Assembly: GCA_934045905.1 (NCBI GenBank)
Contig: OW203767.1
Coordinates: 17,301,073-17,365,072, forward strand
Length of the DNA: 64,000 nt
Reading direction: 5' to 3'
Source of the DNA: Leuctra nigra
Taxonomy: Eukaryota; Arthropoda; Insecta; Plecoptera; Leuctridae
Under the pieces are notes generated by a model. That model saw only the letters and a list, made by a program, of their open reading frames with translations, was not told the origin of the DNA and searched no databases. Both the position numbers and the translations under genes were made by a program. This document shows, piece by piece, positions 23,781 to 35,462 of the stretch (its first letter is position 1; every line of letters begins with the position of its first letter).

Positions 23781-26700
23781 ATGAAGGTGGTTGCCTTGAT
23801 CAGTGGTGGCAAAGACAGCTGCTACAATATGATGCAGTGTGTAGCTGCTGGGCATGAACTAGTCGCCTTGGCTAATTTACATCCAGAAAGCAAAGGTTTG
23901 TAGAGTTGATAATTAGTACCTACCTACCTACCTAGGTACCTATGGATTCATGCTCAAAAGAATTTCCGGATTTATCGATGCAAGTGACCAGAGTCTACTG
24001 GATTCGGTCCATAAGATAATTAGCTCATGGTCCTGTGGTGTTGAGGACTGACACCCGCAAATATCTACTTGCGGACGCATTTTCTTTTGAGCATAAGGCT
24101 GTTAGCATTTTTATTTGACTATTTAATATCTTGATCTTGCCTAATTCGGTGATTATTTTGAATGTAAAGCTGACGAATTGGACAGCTATATGTACCAAAC
24201 TGTGGGCCATCAAGGAGTGGAACTATATGCTGATGCGATGTGTCTACCATTATATCGACAGAAGACGCAAGGAGTAGCTTTACAGTTGGGTAAAGTTTAC
24301 ACCCCGACGGCAGAGGATGAAGTAGAGGACCTGTATCAACTTCTCCGGAGAGTTAAAGTGAGATATTTTTAATTAAATGTTATGTAAGGTTTCCTGAAGT
24401 TCGTACAAAATTAGATGGGACGTTTAAACGCCATGAACATGTCGTGCATATTCACGAGAGTGCTATTTCCACTAAAAGCCATCTTGAATTTTCTCAATTT
24501 AAAATGTAAGAGTTAATGGAAATAAGTACCTACCTATAACCTACAGTCGGGGCAACATATATGTTTGAACTCTCAACAGAATGCGCTGATAGTCAGGAAT
24601 TCTGCTAGGCCGAGAAAGAGTATATTCAAAGGTGAGCACGCAATGAAGTATTTCTCGGCCTAGCAGAACAACTGACGGTGGCTCCATCTGGTGAGAGTTC
24701 AGACTCTCGCTGTCCAGACTGTAACTTGACTCAATAATGGTGGAACTATAATTTAAGGCCCAATGGAGCTGTAGTATCAGCAAACAAGATATCATTGTTC
24801 GGACTCTTGAAACTTACAAATTGTTTCCATTGACCTTCCATAGGAAGAAGTTGATATTGATGCCGTGGCCGTTGGAGCGATATTGTCCGACTATCAACGA
24901 ATAAGAGTAGAAAATGTGTAAGCCAAAAATAATAATTAATATTTTTTTATTATTTCCTACCCTACTTCTTCTCTTCAATCAGATTAAACTTTAATGTGAA
25001 CATGTGTTGGCAGATGTAATCGGCTGGGACTCGTTGCTGTGGCTTATCTGTGGCGTCGTGACCAAGCAGAACTTCTTCAGGAAATGATTGATTGCAAAGT
25101 TAAAGCAATTGTTATCAAAGTGGCAGCAATGGGTCTTGATCCTTCAAAACATTTGGGATTGACATTAGTGGAGCTTCAACCGATAATTCTAAAAATGGTA
25201 AGTCAAATGAATGTTCTCAAACTTATGAGATTTGACTGGTCAAATACGTTAGGTTGATTTGACTGTCGAGTACATTTTGTTGTAAAAGTTGAGCGATCGG
25301 CATAATAAAAAGGTTGGCTATAGTTCGAGAAATTAAACATCTCAAGGGTAAATAGTACAAATAGAGTGTCTGTTGGTGTTATAAATTCGCATAATTTTCT
25401 GAAAACCCCTCAGAGAATAGTTCTACTTCTAGCTACCTTAGCAAATTAATAAATGTTTGCTATATTGATGGCATCATCTGATGAAGTCTATACTTACTCG
25501 TCATCTACCTCTAGTAGGTGAGCTCTAATTTCATTGATAATAACAAGGATTGATTGATTGTCAATGAACCTTACCAGCAGCCAATCCATTTCGTTCAAAT
25601 ACCGTTTTATGAATTGTCGAGTGTACATCGGAACAAACCGTCACCACTGCCTTGCTATGTAGAGTAGATGTTATTGAAACTATTGAGAAAGTAGTAATAG
25701 AGGTACCATACCTACACAGTTATAAGTTTACATAATATGTAGTAGAACTGTAGGTACCTACCTATATCAAAAGGCAAACATCTAGAGACAATTTAGAATT
25801 TTTAGCTTTGCAATTTAGTTTCTTGATTTCTAAGTTTACAACTCAGCTAGTATTCTGTAGTAGAAAAATGTATGTAGTATCTACTACCTACCTATGTCTC
25901 TGATCTTGATACTTTTATGGTATCATGGCTTTCACATCTCCGTATCAATAAGGTAGGTAGGAGTAGGATATAGGCTAGGTAGCAGACTACTAAAAAGTCT
26001 TGAATTGCAACCACACGTTTGTGCAATTGGGGCTAGGTATAGGTACTATTACTTATTTTTTGGGGGAAAATCCATTTTTAATTACACTCAACAATCTCGT
26101 TAGTCATGATTCTAGGGTTAATTGAGGGTGACAAGGTGTAAGTAAAAATACAAATATCTCCCATTAAATAAGTCAATAATTCTTGTTTGAAAACTTCTGC
26201 CAAGGATGGCAACTCCAGAAGAGAGAAATCTCCTTAGTCAATTCACATCATTACCTGCAGTGCATCCTGACATGTTTTAAAAATTAAAATAGGTAGTACC
26301 TAGGCAATGAAATTTGTCAACCTATAATTAAAAATTGCATACCTAGATTAATAGACTATTCGTTTAATTTTTGTTTATTTTTATTCTCTTTCTTTTACCA
26401 CCCAAGATTATATTGTTAAGTTTTGTCATGTGTTGAACATTTCTTCTTGTTCCGTACATGCTAGCTGTAGAGTGCTAATTTGTTTGCTAAGTCTTTCACT
26501 TCTGCTAGGAAGTTATTAGACATAAACCGTTTCAATTATTGAATATATTTTGGTGCTGTATTTAATTAAATCTTATTCATACGGCTTTTGTATCCTTTTA
26601 GTCTGGTGATTTGCAACAGTGCAAGTGCAACATATTTCTGGGCTTGTTGTTTACCTTGATACTCATCAGTAGATCACCCAACAAATGTAATGTTAGATCT

Positions 26701-29700
26701 AGGTAAATGCTATGCCTATAAATCATTCTCTGTGCACTCTCTTACTCTGTTCCCGCATCATCATTTTCATCTATCATGATACTTGTACATGCAGGATTCG
26801 TCATTTATGTAAATATTGTTTGAACTTTGAATGGTTAATCAGTAATCACACATGAATATACGAATTGTTAATTTAAGATCCTTACAAATATTTTTCATTG
26901 CGTTAGGAAATGTTCTTATTGGATATACAAACTGGTTATAGGAGAAATAATCCTTTTTCAAATATTGATTTACTTGTAGAAACACCTGGGGCTGGATTCA
27001 CAAAGAAGTATTATCTCCTAATACGTACTATCATTCTCTGTATCATTATCTTTGGTATTATCTTTCATTTAACATGGTGTTCTTGGTATTAAATCAAAAG
27101 ATAATACGTATTAGCAGATAATACCTTTCGTGAATCCAGCCCCTGCTCTGAAAATGCTCTTAAATTAAATAATTAATTGATTAAGGCCAGTCTTTCAATA
27201 GTCTGCCAAACCAGTAGTTAAGATTTAATCAGTCATTCGAGGATTGTCACTGGTTGTTGCCATGGCAATATAGTCCTAATTGGTAGTTTAAATGTTAGCA
27301 AGGCATTGAAAAACTGGCCTTAAATGTTCAATGACAATATTACCTGGGCGTGGCGGGGGGGGGGGGGGGGGGGAGGGGGGGGGGGATCTATGCCATCTTA
27401 TATTATATTTGGAAACAGAAAATTGGGAGGAAACAAAGCATCAAAACAAGGATAAGAAGAGGAAGAACGCTTGCACACAAATCAAACTCTGATCTAAATA
27501 ATGCCACACACTGGAGTACACTACCTACTTACTAACTAACTAGTGCGATCTGGTTCGTTCTCAATCAAAATTTTAAATATTATTTTTTAGTAAAATCCTA
27601 TTAGGGATGTTGTACCTCGTAGAGCTCGGTACCTACTCCAGTTTTGTGGGGCATTCTTTAGCTTAATGAGATTGAATTGTTTGCAAGAGATTAGTTTTTT
27701 TAAATGCAATACAGCACCGAAACTTCTAATGTATTGTGTCTGGTATTTGGAGTTCGGTAAGATTTACTTCTCACTCAGTAATACGTGCATATTGTTTTCA
27801 GAAAGAAAAGTATGGCCTTAACATTGCTGGTGAAGGAGGAGAATTCGAGTCATATGTGCTCGATTGTCCATTGTTTATCAAGAGAATTGTTATGTAAGTA
27901 CCTCAATATCCTGGGGAAAAGGCAAAAAGCCAAGCACTGATTATTTGTGAATTATTGTAAATCACATAGATTTTTTATTCATCAAGTACCATAGTGCTTG
28001 GTTCTTTACCCTTTCTCCTCTCATTCCAAATCCGGAACTTTAAGAACTTACTCTAGATGTAAGATCCGTAATTCAACTTTGCTTTATAGCGATGAGTCTG
28101 AAACAATTATTCATTCGAATGATGCAATCGCACCAGTCGGCTATTTGCACTTCAGCAAGTTGCATCTAGTTGAGAAAGAAGTAAGTGCCGTCCCTGTTGA
28201 TGAATTGCTTTTGTAGATTACTCGCATCTTCTCATTCGCTACGTTCGGTCCATTGCAGAACTTATGCCCCGAGACATCGATGACAGATCGACTTCGAGGA
28301 TGTCCTGTGAAGACTTGGCTGGAGTTAATCTCCGACTTGGACGAGGATGTGACGGAGAATAAGTTGATTGGTCGCAGCGATCCCGAAGACGATGTCGTCG
28401 ACGGTGATCCGGCGAGGAACAGTCCGGAGAACGTCTCCACGCCGCCCGGGCAAGAACCGCTCAAGGTGGTTTGGGAGCAAGTCGACCTGCCCGATTGCAC
28501 GGCTGTGAAACGCAATGCTACAGGCTGGTGCTGGTTCAGTGGTATTCTGGGGCAAGACGAGGATGTGGGTCTGGCAACAAGGCAAGCGCTACAAACGCTT
28601 AATAGTAGGTACCTACATTATCTATTATTTTGCACTATATTGCACACTGTTAATGATAATGCCTAACATTTTGGCCTGGAGAATTTTAAATATTTCATAA
28701 ATTTTAGGTTTAAAAAAAAATTAGACATAGCGAAGGTAGTAAGTAATACCTTCTTTTTTAAAACAAATATTTTTTTGCAGAATTATGTAGGTATAGTGTA
28801 AAGATATCAAATATTTGTTGTTAGAAGCGCAGCAATTTGTTATTTAACTTGGTGGAGTCTTCTCCTCTTAGAACCAAAGTACCACTAATTGACGCTCACC
28901 ACCAAATAACATTCACCAAAACTTATCCGCTTCCAGCTCTGCTCTCCCAGGAATCCTTGTTGGCCAGCGACTTGGTCGCCGTGACGTTGTACGCTCGCGA
29001 CATGAGCCGCTACTCCGCGATCAACACAGAGTACTTGGCAGTGTTCGGCGGCGCCAACCCCCCCGTGCGCGTGTGTACCGAAGTGCCCCTGCCGGCAGGG
29101 ACAGCGCTCATGCTGGAGGCGCTCGCGTACAGCAACGAGCACGGGCGCACGCGGCACACCATGCACGTCCAGGGCGTGTCGCACTGGGCACCCGCCAACA
29201 TCGGACCGTATAGCCAGGCAGTCAGGGTGAGAATAAGATGCATATTACAGTAAAACCTCCTTAAATCGAACAACCATGAGCCGAAATCCATCATAAATCG
29301 AAGTAATCTCAAGTCCCGCCCACAGTATAGGGTGTTCAATGTTAAAATAAATTAAAACTCGAAATTTGGATAAATCGTAATTCGAAGTAATATTTGGCCC
29401 CAAGTCGAAAAATAACATTGATTTTCAATGTTTAAGTCGAAGTAATTATTTTCTAAAACACAATTTTCGTAGTATAAAGTGTGATTTTACGTATAAAAAT
29501 GGTTCATACTTTTGGAGCAGAGGGTACAACGGCGCAACTTTCACTTTTCCTTTGTTTCCTCCCCTAACTGGTAGTAGACCAGCTGGCCTAGTACCTGCTC
29601 TTGAAAACAAAAAAACCCTGTGAGAGGGTCTCCTCCTTTCCTGTGGTTGTGGTCTCTGTTGGAAAGGGAAGGGCTTTGACCCCTAATAATTTTATCTTGA

Positions 29701-32700
29701 TGAGGTCCATGACATGTTCAATAAATATTTGGAAAGTAAACATTCCGCAAAACAAGTGTTCACTGTTATAAAGAGCAATGTTGTGAAAGACGTAAACATT
29801 ATTTTGTCTCGCGATCTAATAAATGGAATAATATTTTATCACGCCCAAGTACCTACAATAACAAGGGTGTTCCTTTGAATTGAGGTTTCCACCCTTGGTT
29901 GTACTACATTACACACATTTCTGCAAAATCAAAAATAATATGGCAATTTACCTATAGTTTTACAGGACAATTAACTTAATTTTCGTGTACAAATGCAATG
30001 TATTTGTGGAAAAAAGACAGTCAAAGGATCTCTCAACTTGCGTATTTTCGGAACGAAATTCCAAGATGAATCATAAAGATTGTGTGTGGCAATGAGTTTA
30101 AAAGTAAATTGAAAAACAACTGCTTTAATTATCACTCACAATAAAGGGAAACTTGTCCTGTGTCTGTGTTTACAAAATATCTGTGTAAACAAACACCCCA
30201 TCAAACAGCTGTTTTCAAGTGTCTAGCCACTTGACTTGAGAGAGGGAGGGGGTGAATGGTGACTGGTGATCACGGCTTATCTTTACTACACATCTGGAAA
30301 ACATCATTCTATGAAAATACTTATTTAAATCGAAAATTCATGAGTCGAAGTGCTTTTTTTTGGGTCCCTTCAATTTCGACTTAACGAGGTTTTACTGTAC
30401 TTGTAGCAAAATCATTTTTAAAGTATTAATTAATTATTATAATTAGTGTTTTATAAGATATCAGAAATACAATTTACAGTATTGGAGTACCTATTCACAC
30501 TGATATGTTCCATCTAGTGTTGTGAGTGGAGAAATTTCTCGCACTCACAAGAACAGTCACAAGAAGAGCACTCACAGTGTTTTTTTTTTAAACCTTACGT
30601 TTATGCAAAGGAATATGAAATAAATGATCAAAGAAGTAACCTGAATGAGGTTAACCAGCTATGTAACTTATAAGTTACCTACCTGTATTATATAGATGAT
30701 TGTATTCTGTTCATTATTGATTGAAACATAGGTACTTTTCAAATATTTGCCGCCATCCATTACAACAGCCAATGGAAAGAGAACTTCACGTAGTATAGAG
30801 AAATTCTCCATCAGAGAAATGTCTCTTGATATTTCATTAAAAAAAACTCCGAAAATTCTCTATCAGAAAAATTCTTGATATTTGGTAGAAAAAAAAATTC
30901 TCCATTGGAGAAATTTCTTGAGAAAAAAATTCTTGAGAACTTTACAACACTAGTTCCATTAGTGAATACGATGGTATGATTCCAATGGAATGTGTTCTGT
31001 ACAGATCGGTGACATAATCTACGTGGCCGGGCAGATCGCCCTGGTGCCTGGAACCATGCAGTTAGTACAAGGAGGAGCTCGGAAACAGTGTCGGTTGGCG
31101 CTGCGACACGTGGGCAGGATTGTGCGAGCCATGGACCCCAACACTCAGCTCAGAGATGTCGTTCAAGTACGTATGCTCTGAGAAACATTTACCTTCTGTG
31201 ATGGGACAATCCCCATAGATAGAGCAAGTCTCTTCAAGGAAGTAATATAATTAGGGATGTTCAACGATTATTTTATTTAAATCGATTATTAATTCGATTT
31301 TTGTAAATGAAATCGATTAATAATCGAATTAAATCGTATTGATATCATCATGCTCAGGGTGGTCATCATATCGTCTTTTACGGCAAGATTAACCTCAACA
31401 ATGAATTGTGTCCGGAAAGTCATTCATTTTTACTTCAAATACGCTGTAATGTGCCGTAATTCATTTAATCATCACTGATAAATGGTAATGCGAATTAGAA
31501 ATACACATTGAAACTTGGGAAAATACACACAAACATAAATGTATCACTAAAATATTATGCACACAAAGAAAAATGTGGACAGAATGAAGGCAGCCATTTT
31601 AGAGATGTTGTAAAATGCAACCATTTTCAAGGCGGCAAATTCAAATTGATGTAATTCGATTATTTGTACTAACATCGATTAATCGTTTTGAATGTCATAA
31701 TCGATTAAATCGTAATCGTGAACATCCCTAAATATAATATGTTCACACTGAAAAGTACAACATCAAAAAGGGGCTATAAATTCAAAGTGATTAAAAAAAA
31801 TCACCTTTTTTGGTATCACTCTTTTCTCAGTGTTTGAGCACGGCTCTGTTTTACCATGCTAAAATTTTTATTTTTTATTGGGTATCATCGCAATATGATT
31901 ATTACGAATCGGAATAACTTAAGAAGAAGTAGTTAAACCGCCGTGAAGAGGTGAAGCAGCTGAAGAGATGGATGTACGGAAGATCAACGACTCGATTGTT
32001 GAATACAGACCAATTGTGTATATTTTATATGTGCTCAATAAATTACATTATTATTATTATTAGGTACCTACTAACTAGTTGCATCCAGCATCACACATTG
32101 ATTGACAATAGGCATATAATAGCAAAGTAATTATATTAAAGGAAGGAGGTGCCATTTTCTATTTGGTTACCAAGATTAAGAAATTTGTGTTAGATGCTGA
32201 ATACTTCCTTCAAATAAGTATTTTTATGGGATCTTACGTCACCTTCAGGGTATCTGCTACGTGACCCATCCCTCGTACATACCAGACGCTAGGCGCGAGT
32301 GGGAGAAGCGCACCAACAATGCCATCGTCGACTACCTTGTGGTGCCACAACTGCCCCGTGGCGCTCTGCTAGAGTGGCACATCTGGGCTCATCGACACAA
32401 CAATAGGTTCGAATGTAAGTGACCTTAATTCATCACTAATAGATATTTCAAAGACATGAGCTCAATCAACTTGGGCACAGAATGTAGCGAATCGCTTGCT
32501 CTGTTCTAGATGGGAGTAAGTTTCATTGCATTTCCTACAATCTTTCATCAAGCTCAATGGGCACTGAGTTGCCTTATAATTGATGATAAATGTGTAGAGT
32601 CTGACCATTTATTACAAACTTATGACAGAGAAGAGATTTTAGCCAAGATTATATGGTTTTAAAATTGCCTAAATTTCGTTTTAAATATGGGCAATTTCGC

Positions 32701-35462
32701 GTTTTGGTGGTTTTAAGATATAATTTCTCTAAGTTTTATGTTAATTAACACAAATAATATAAAATCACAAAATAGAAATTTTACAAAATGTTTGATTTTA
32801 AAGCGAAATTTCGTGATTAAAAGTGATAAAACCATATAATCTTGGCTCTACCAATAGCTTTTGTCTGAATTTTAAGAAAATGCATTTACCCATAAGATTT
32901 GTCTGGAATTAGAAGTCTTTAAGACTGAAATGTCAAGTAAATTTGACTAGAATTCTGACATCTGGGTTGCTGGGGGTGTGAATGCTTGTTGGCTTTGGGA
33001 AGACCACTATGATGACGAACACCTTGATTCACCTCCACAGATGAAGAAACTGGCTGCTGTATCGGCGACTACAGAGTGTCGATACGACGGCGGTGGAACT
33101 ACGAGAACAATGTAGCAGCTGTTGTGTGCTACGTCTCCACAAGTAAGGATATAATTGTTATCTTTAGATCATTCCACACACACTAGCAACTTTATGTTGA
33201 TAAACTTGGTTTGCACACGTGCATAGTAAAAATATGGTCAACCAGGGTGCGCATGAGCAGAACCAAGCTGCTTGTGGTGTTTTCCACTGGTGCACTGGTT
33301 CTGCCCTCAGTTTGATATTTGCATCGAGTTTTATATGGTGATACGGAACAGGTATGGCCGAGTTGTAACGCTCTGAACTTGTATTCCGGAGGCCCGGGTT
33401 CGATTCCCTCGGCCGTCTTTCCTGACTGGGTTTTTTTTGTGATATTCCCTCAGTCGACAGGCAAATGCTGGGAAGGTACCCTACTAATAGGCCATGAACG
33501 CCTCCTTCCCACCTTCCATCCTTACCTATTCTTTAGGGCTGTGCGAGTTTGATATTTTAAGGTCGAGTCGAGTTCGAGTCGAGTCAGTGAGATGAATCGA
33601 GTTTTTCGAGTCACGTTCAGCAAATGTTCACCTATGTACTATTAGGTCATAAAATTATTATTCGACCATCACAAAATGAAGAGAAATATTTACATTAATC
33701 ATACATCATCTATACATTGTAGGGCTGCTAATTCATGTAATTTCTTATTATAAGATAAGATGTGTATAGGTAAATAATTTTAATTCTCATACTACTGGGG
33801 TTTGAAGTGCTGCTACTAGAAATTTGTAGCTTGGAATGACAAGTAAAGATCTAAGCTTAAACAGCTACTGTATTTTGGGGGAAAAAATCCATGCAATCTG
33901 CAACTAGAAATACTACTTGGTACTAGGCACTACATAGAATGTAAAGGCCAAAGACCCTAGAACTTCCTTAGGCCAAGAATTCTGGGTTTTTGCATTCCTA
34001 GAAGTATTGTCAGAAGCACTTAGACGAGTTATGTCACTTATCAGCAGGAATATCATATTTTACAAATCTCAACAATTTCATCCAACAATGCTTCATTATT
34101 ATTTCATTGTGTGACATTTTAACAGAAATTCATGTGTTCTTGTAAGTTGAGGAGTGGATTATTGATGGAAGAAGTAGGTAGGGGTCTGTTAAGGATGAAG
34201 GCAGGATAGAATATAATATTGTCTTAAAAAAAAATTTTTTTTTTGAAAACCCGAAAAAGTTGAGTTTAACCTTTTTTGACTTGATTCACCCCCCAAACTC
34301 GACTCGAACTTTCGAGTACTCGCAAACCCCTACTATTCTTCACCATCATCATAATCATTCATCCGTCGCCATTAGCCTTGCTGCAGAACAGTGCGACGTT
34401 AAGATGGCTGGGTAGTGAGTTTGACCTTGAAGAGTTTTTAACCGATTTTTATCAATTACTTTTTCCAGTGTAATTGTTAACAAAATAGGGTTATGGACGT
34501 GAATTCAGAACAGTTCACTGAAAATAATTGCATAGTTTGGAATAAGTTATTAGTTAAACACCTGTCGGACAAAATAAAACTAATAGCTTATTCCAAACCA
34601 TGAAATTATTTTCAGTGAATTGTTCTGAATTCACGTCCATAGCCCTATTTTGATAACAATTACACTGGAAAAAGATATTGATAAAAATGGATTAAAAAAC
34701 TCGTCAAGGCCACGCTCACTACCAAGCCCTCTTAAGCCCCACACACACAAAAATGTATATGATGATGTCATTTCAGCGCATCCTACGGTCGAGATAACGT
34801 ATGTCTGAACTCTCAAAAGAATGCGCTGCTCGTCAGTTATTCTGCTAGGCCGAGAAAAGCTACATTGCAAGCGTGCATTGAAGTCATTCTCGGCCTAACA
34901 GAACAACTGCCAGCGGCTTCGCCTGGTGAGAGCTCAGACGTGTGCTGCCCAAACTGTAGTGCGGCTAGTGGAAAGCGCCATTACTTACCAAAAGTAGCTA
35001 AATCAGCCTTTTATTAGAAATTGTTGTAGAATGTTTGTATTTTTCATACTTAATTATGCAGTGTATTGTTGTATAGATATTACTTAGATTGTAATATTTT
35101 GTTTTTTGTGCTGTAAGTTGTAACACAATGTGTTCACTTCCCCATCAGGTTCATCGACGTCTTCGTCCACCATGTCCGAAGACACGGTTGCGAAAGATCC
35201 GACTTTACCGCAAGACATCACCAATGAAAATCTCTCTGAAGTGTTAAACTACGCTTTATCTAAACTCCTGCGCAAGGCTGATCCGACGACACTGTGCAGC
35301 CTCCGAGTGTTCTACCGAGTGGGCTTGGCGCCCTCACCGTCGCGGATAGAGGCCGTCCTGTCGCAGCTCGACAGATACTCGATAGTCTACTCCATCATAC
35401 CCGTCTGCCAGTTGCACAGCGTACACACGTTCCTGTCGATATGCGGTGTCAGGCACGACTAA
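23781..35462 (+). CDS. DPH6: Diphthine--ammonia ligase fused to RidA-like domains (707 aa)
   Basis: DPH6 catalyses the ATP-dependent amidation of diphthine on elongation factor 2, the last step of diphthamide synthesis, in the cytosol. Twelve exons join in frame: 23781-23895, 24170-24357, 24844-24917, 25014-25197, 27802-27893, 28090-28180, 28259-28604, 28937-29226, 31005-31166, 32249-32414, 33041-33142, 35149-35462 (TAA at 35460). The N-type ATP pyrophosphatase loop SGGKDS is at residues 8-13. The family blocks VGAILSDYQRIRVENV, KVAAMGLDPSKHLG and GEGGEFES (197-204) follow. Two RidA/YjgF-like domains come next, at about 340-440 and 448-570 (GDIIYVAGQIALVPGTMQLV). The human protein is short (about 267 aa), whereas yeast Dph6 has the long fused form, so this is the long architecture. 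The last ~110 residues, with a Ser-rich SSSTSSSTMSED stretch, I do not recognise. Confidence 0.94.
24544..24721. mobile_element. TA-flanked palindromic MITE, copy 1, in DPH6 intron 2
   Basis: The element is almost entirely inverted repeat: CAGTCGGGGCAACATAT and TTCTGCTAGGCCGAGAAA on the left, TTTCTCGGCCTAGCAGAA and GTCCAGACTG on the right. TA flanks both ends, which fits Tc1/mariner-type insertion. A sister copy is at 34786-34956 in the last intron of the same gene. Confidence 0.75.
25467..25623. mobile_element. Truncated TA-flanked MITE in DPH6 intron 4
   Basis: From GATGGCATCATCTGATGAAG to ACCGTTTTATGAATTGTCGA this matches the reverse complement of the element at 58889-59095, but the left terminal repeat is missing. 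The right end is followed by TA. The two copies lie about 33 kb apart in opposite orientation. Confidence 0.7.
26988..27143. mobile_element. Palindromic MITE with GGGGCTGGATTCAC ends, DPH6 intron 4
   Basis: GGGGCTGGATTCACAAAG and CTCCTAATACGTA on the left pair with TACGTATTAG and CTTTCGTGAATCCAGCCCC on the right. The 156-bp element is repeatedly self-complementary around AATAC/GTATT. I could not assign a target duplication. Confidence 0.65.
27181..27323. mobile_element. TTAA-flanked palindromic MITE, DPH6 intron 4
   Basis: TTAAGGCCAGTCTTTCAAT on the left is mirrored by ATTGAAAAACTGGCCTTAA on the right. TTAA at both edges would fit a piggyBac-like target site, although TWA-type Harbinger insertion cannot be excluded because the end is itself palindromic. 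Confidence 0.6.
27355..27385. repeat. Poly-G tract
   Basis: A run of 19 G, one A and 11 G. Runs like this are unstable and are often mis-sized in assemblies, so the exact length is uncertain. It lies in DPH6 intron 4. Confidence 0.9.
29248..30397. mobile_element. pogo/Tigger-like non-autonomous element, 1150 bp, in DPH6 intron 8
   Basis: The ends CAGTAAAACCTCCTTAAATC and CTTAACGAGGTTTTACTG are inverted repeats flanked by TA (29246-29247 and 30398-30399). The element starts only 21 bp after the exon 8 donor. It is the longest of three family members in the window but has no long transposase frame. Subterminal AAATCGAA/TTCGA motifs recur near both ends. Confidence 0.78.
30515..30952. mobile_element. 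hAT-type MITE, 438 bp, GAGAAATTCTC-rich, in DPH6 intron 8
   Basis: The ends TAGTGTTGTGAG and TTTACAACACTA are flanked by GTTCCATC and GTTCCATT (7 of 8 identical). The inner parts are runs of GAGAAATTTCTCG, AGAAATTCTCC and TTCTTGAGAA. No coding frame is present. It lies just upstream of the exon at 31005. Confidence 0.8.
31252..31730. mobile_element. hAT-type MITE, 479 bp, ATCGATTAATCG-rich, in DPH6 intron 9
   Basis: The ends TAGGGATGTTCAACGATTA and TAATCGTGAACATCCCTA are flanked by a perfect AATATAAT duplication (31244-31251 and 31731-31738). The subterminal regions consist of repeated ATCGATTA/TAATCGAT units. It is non-coding. Confidence 0.88.
31905..32065. repeat. Dispersed repeat tail ending in (ATT)n, DPH6 intron 9
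   Basis: The stretch GAAGAGGTGAAGCAGCTGAA with flanking AAGAAGTAG and GATGGATGTACGGAAGATC also occurs at about 58621-58692. Here it is followed by an AATAAATTACATT and ATT repeat, as expected for the 3' end of a retroposon. I cannot name the family. Confidence 0.5.
32642..32846. mobile_element. Palindromic MITE with AGCCAAGATTATATGG ends, DPH6 intron 10
   Basis: AGCCAAGATTATATGGTTTT at the left is mirrored by AAAACCATATAATCTTGGCT at the right, and further pairs extend inward (GAAATT/AATTTC). The flanks do not give an obvious duplication. Confidence 0.68.
33350..33533 (+). mobile_element. tRNA-derived SINE
   Basis: The head resembles a tRNA with an A-box-like GGCCGAGTTGTAACGC and a B-box GGGTTCGATTCCC at normal spacing, closest in style to Ser/Leu tRNAs. 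It lacks a proper acceptor stem and runs on into an unrelated body (GACAGGCAAATGCTGGGAAG). The tail is cut by the hAT element starting at 33534. Such a tRNA-headed body is typical of a SINE, not a functional tRNA. Confidence 0.7.
33534..34332. mobile_element. hAT-type MITE, 799 bp, CGAGTCGAGT-rich, in DPH6 intron 11
   Basis: The ends TAGGGCTGTGCGAGTTTG and ACTCGCAAACCCCTA are flanked by a perfect CTATTCTT duplication (33526-33533 and 34333-34340). The left subterminal region is a run of CGAGTCGAGTTCGAGTCGAG and the right is its inverted counterpart. The insertion site lies in the tail of the SINE at 33350. Confidence 0.88.
34399..34735. mobile_element. piggyBac-like MITE with TTAA at both ends and long inverted arms
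   Basis: TTAAGATGGCTGGGTAGTGAG at the left matches CTCACTACCAAGCCCTCTTAA inverted at the right. The complementarity continues for about 150 bp per arm (ACTTTTTCCAGTGTAATTGT, GTGAATTCAGAACA). The TTAA target is characteristic of piggyBac elements. No transposase frame is present. Confidence 0.72.
34786..34956. mobile_element. TA-flanked palindromic MITE, copy 2, DPH6 intron 11
   Basis: It matches the element at 24544-24721, sharing ATGTCTGAACTCTCAA-like, TTCTGCTAGGCCGAGAAA and CTCGGCCTAACAGAACAACT. TA flanks both ends. Divergence between the copies shows an older burst. Confidence 0.72.

Noticed and set aside
26988..27092. Plus-strand 60-codon frame as an intronic membrane peptide
   Set aside because: The hydrophobic run is produced by the AT-rich palindromic MITE at this position.
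27350..27535. A Gly-rich short protein starting in the poly-G run
   Set aside because: The Gly run is only the translation of the G homopolymer, which may be mis-assembled.
33350..33423. A possible functional tRNA gene
   Set aside because: It has A- and B-box-like elements but no pairing acceptor stem, and it continues into a SINE body.
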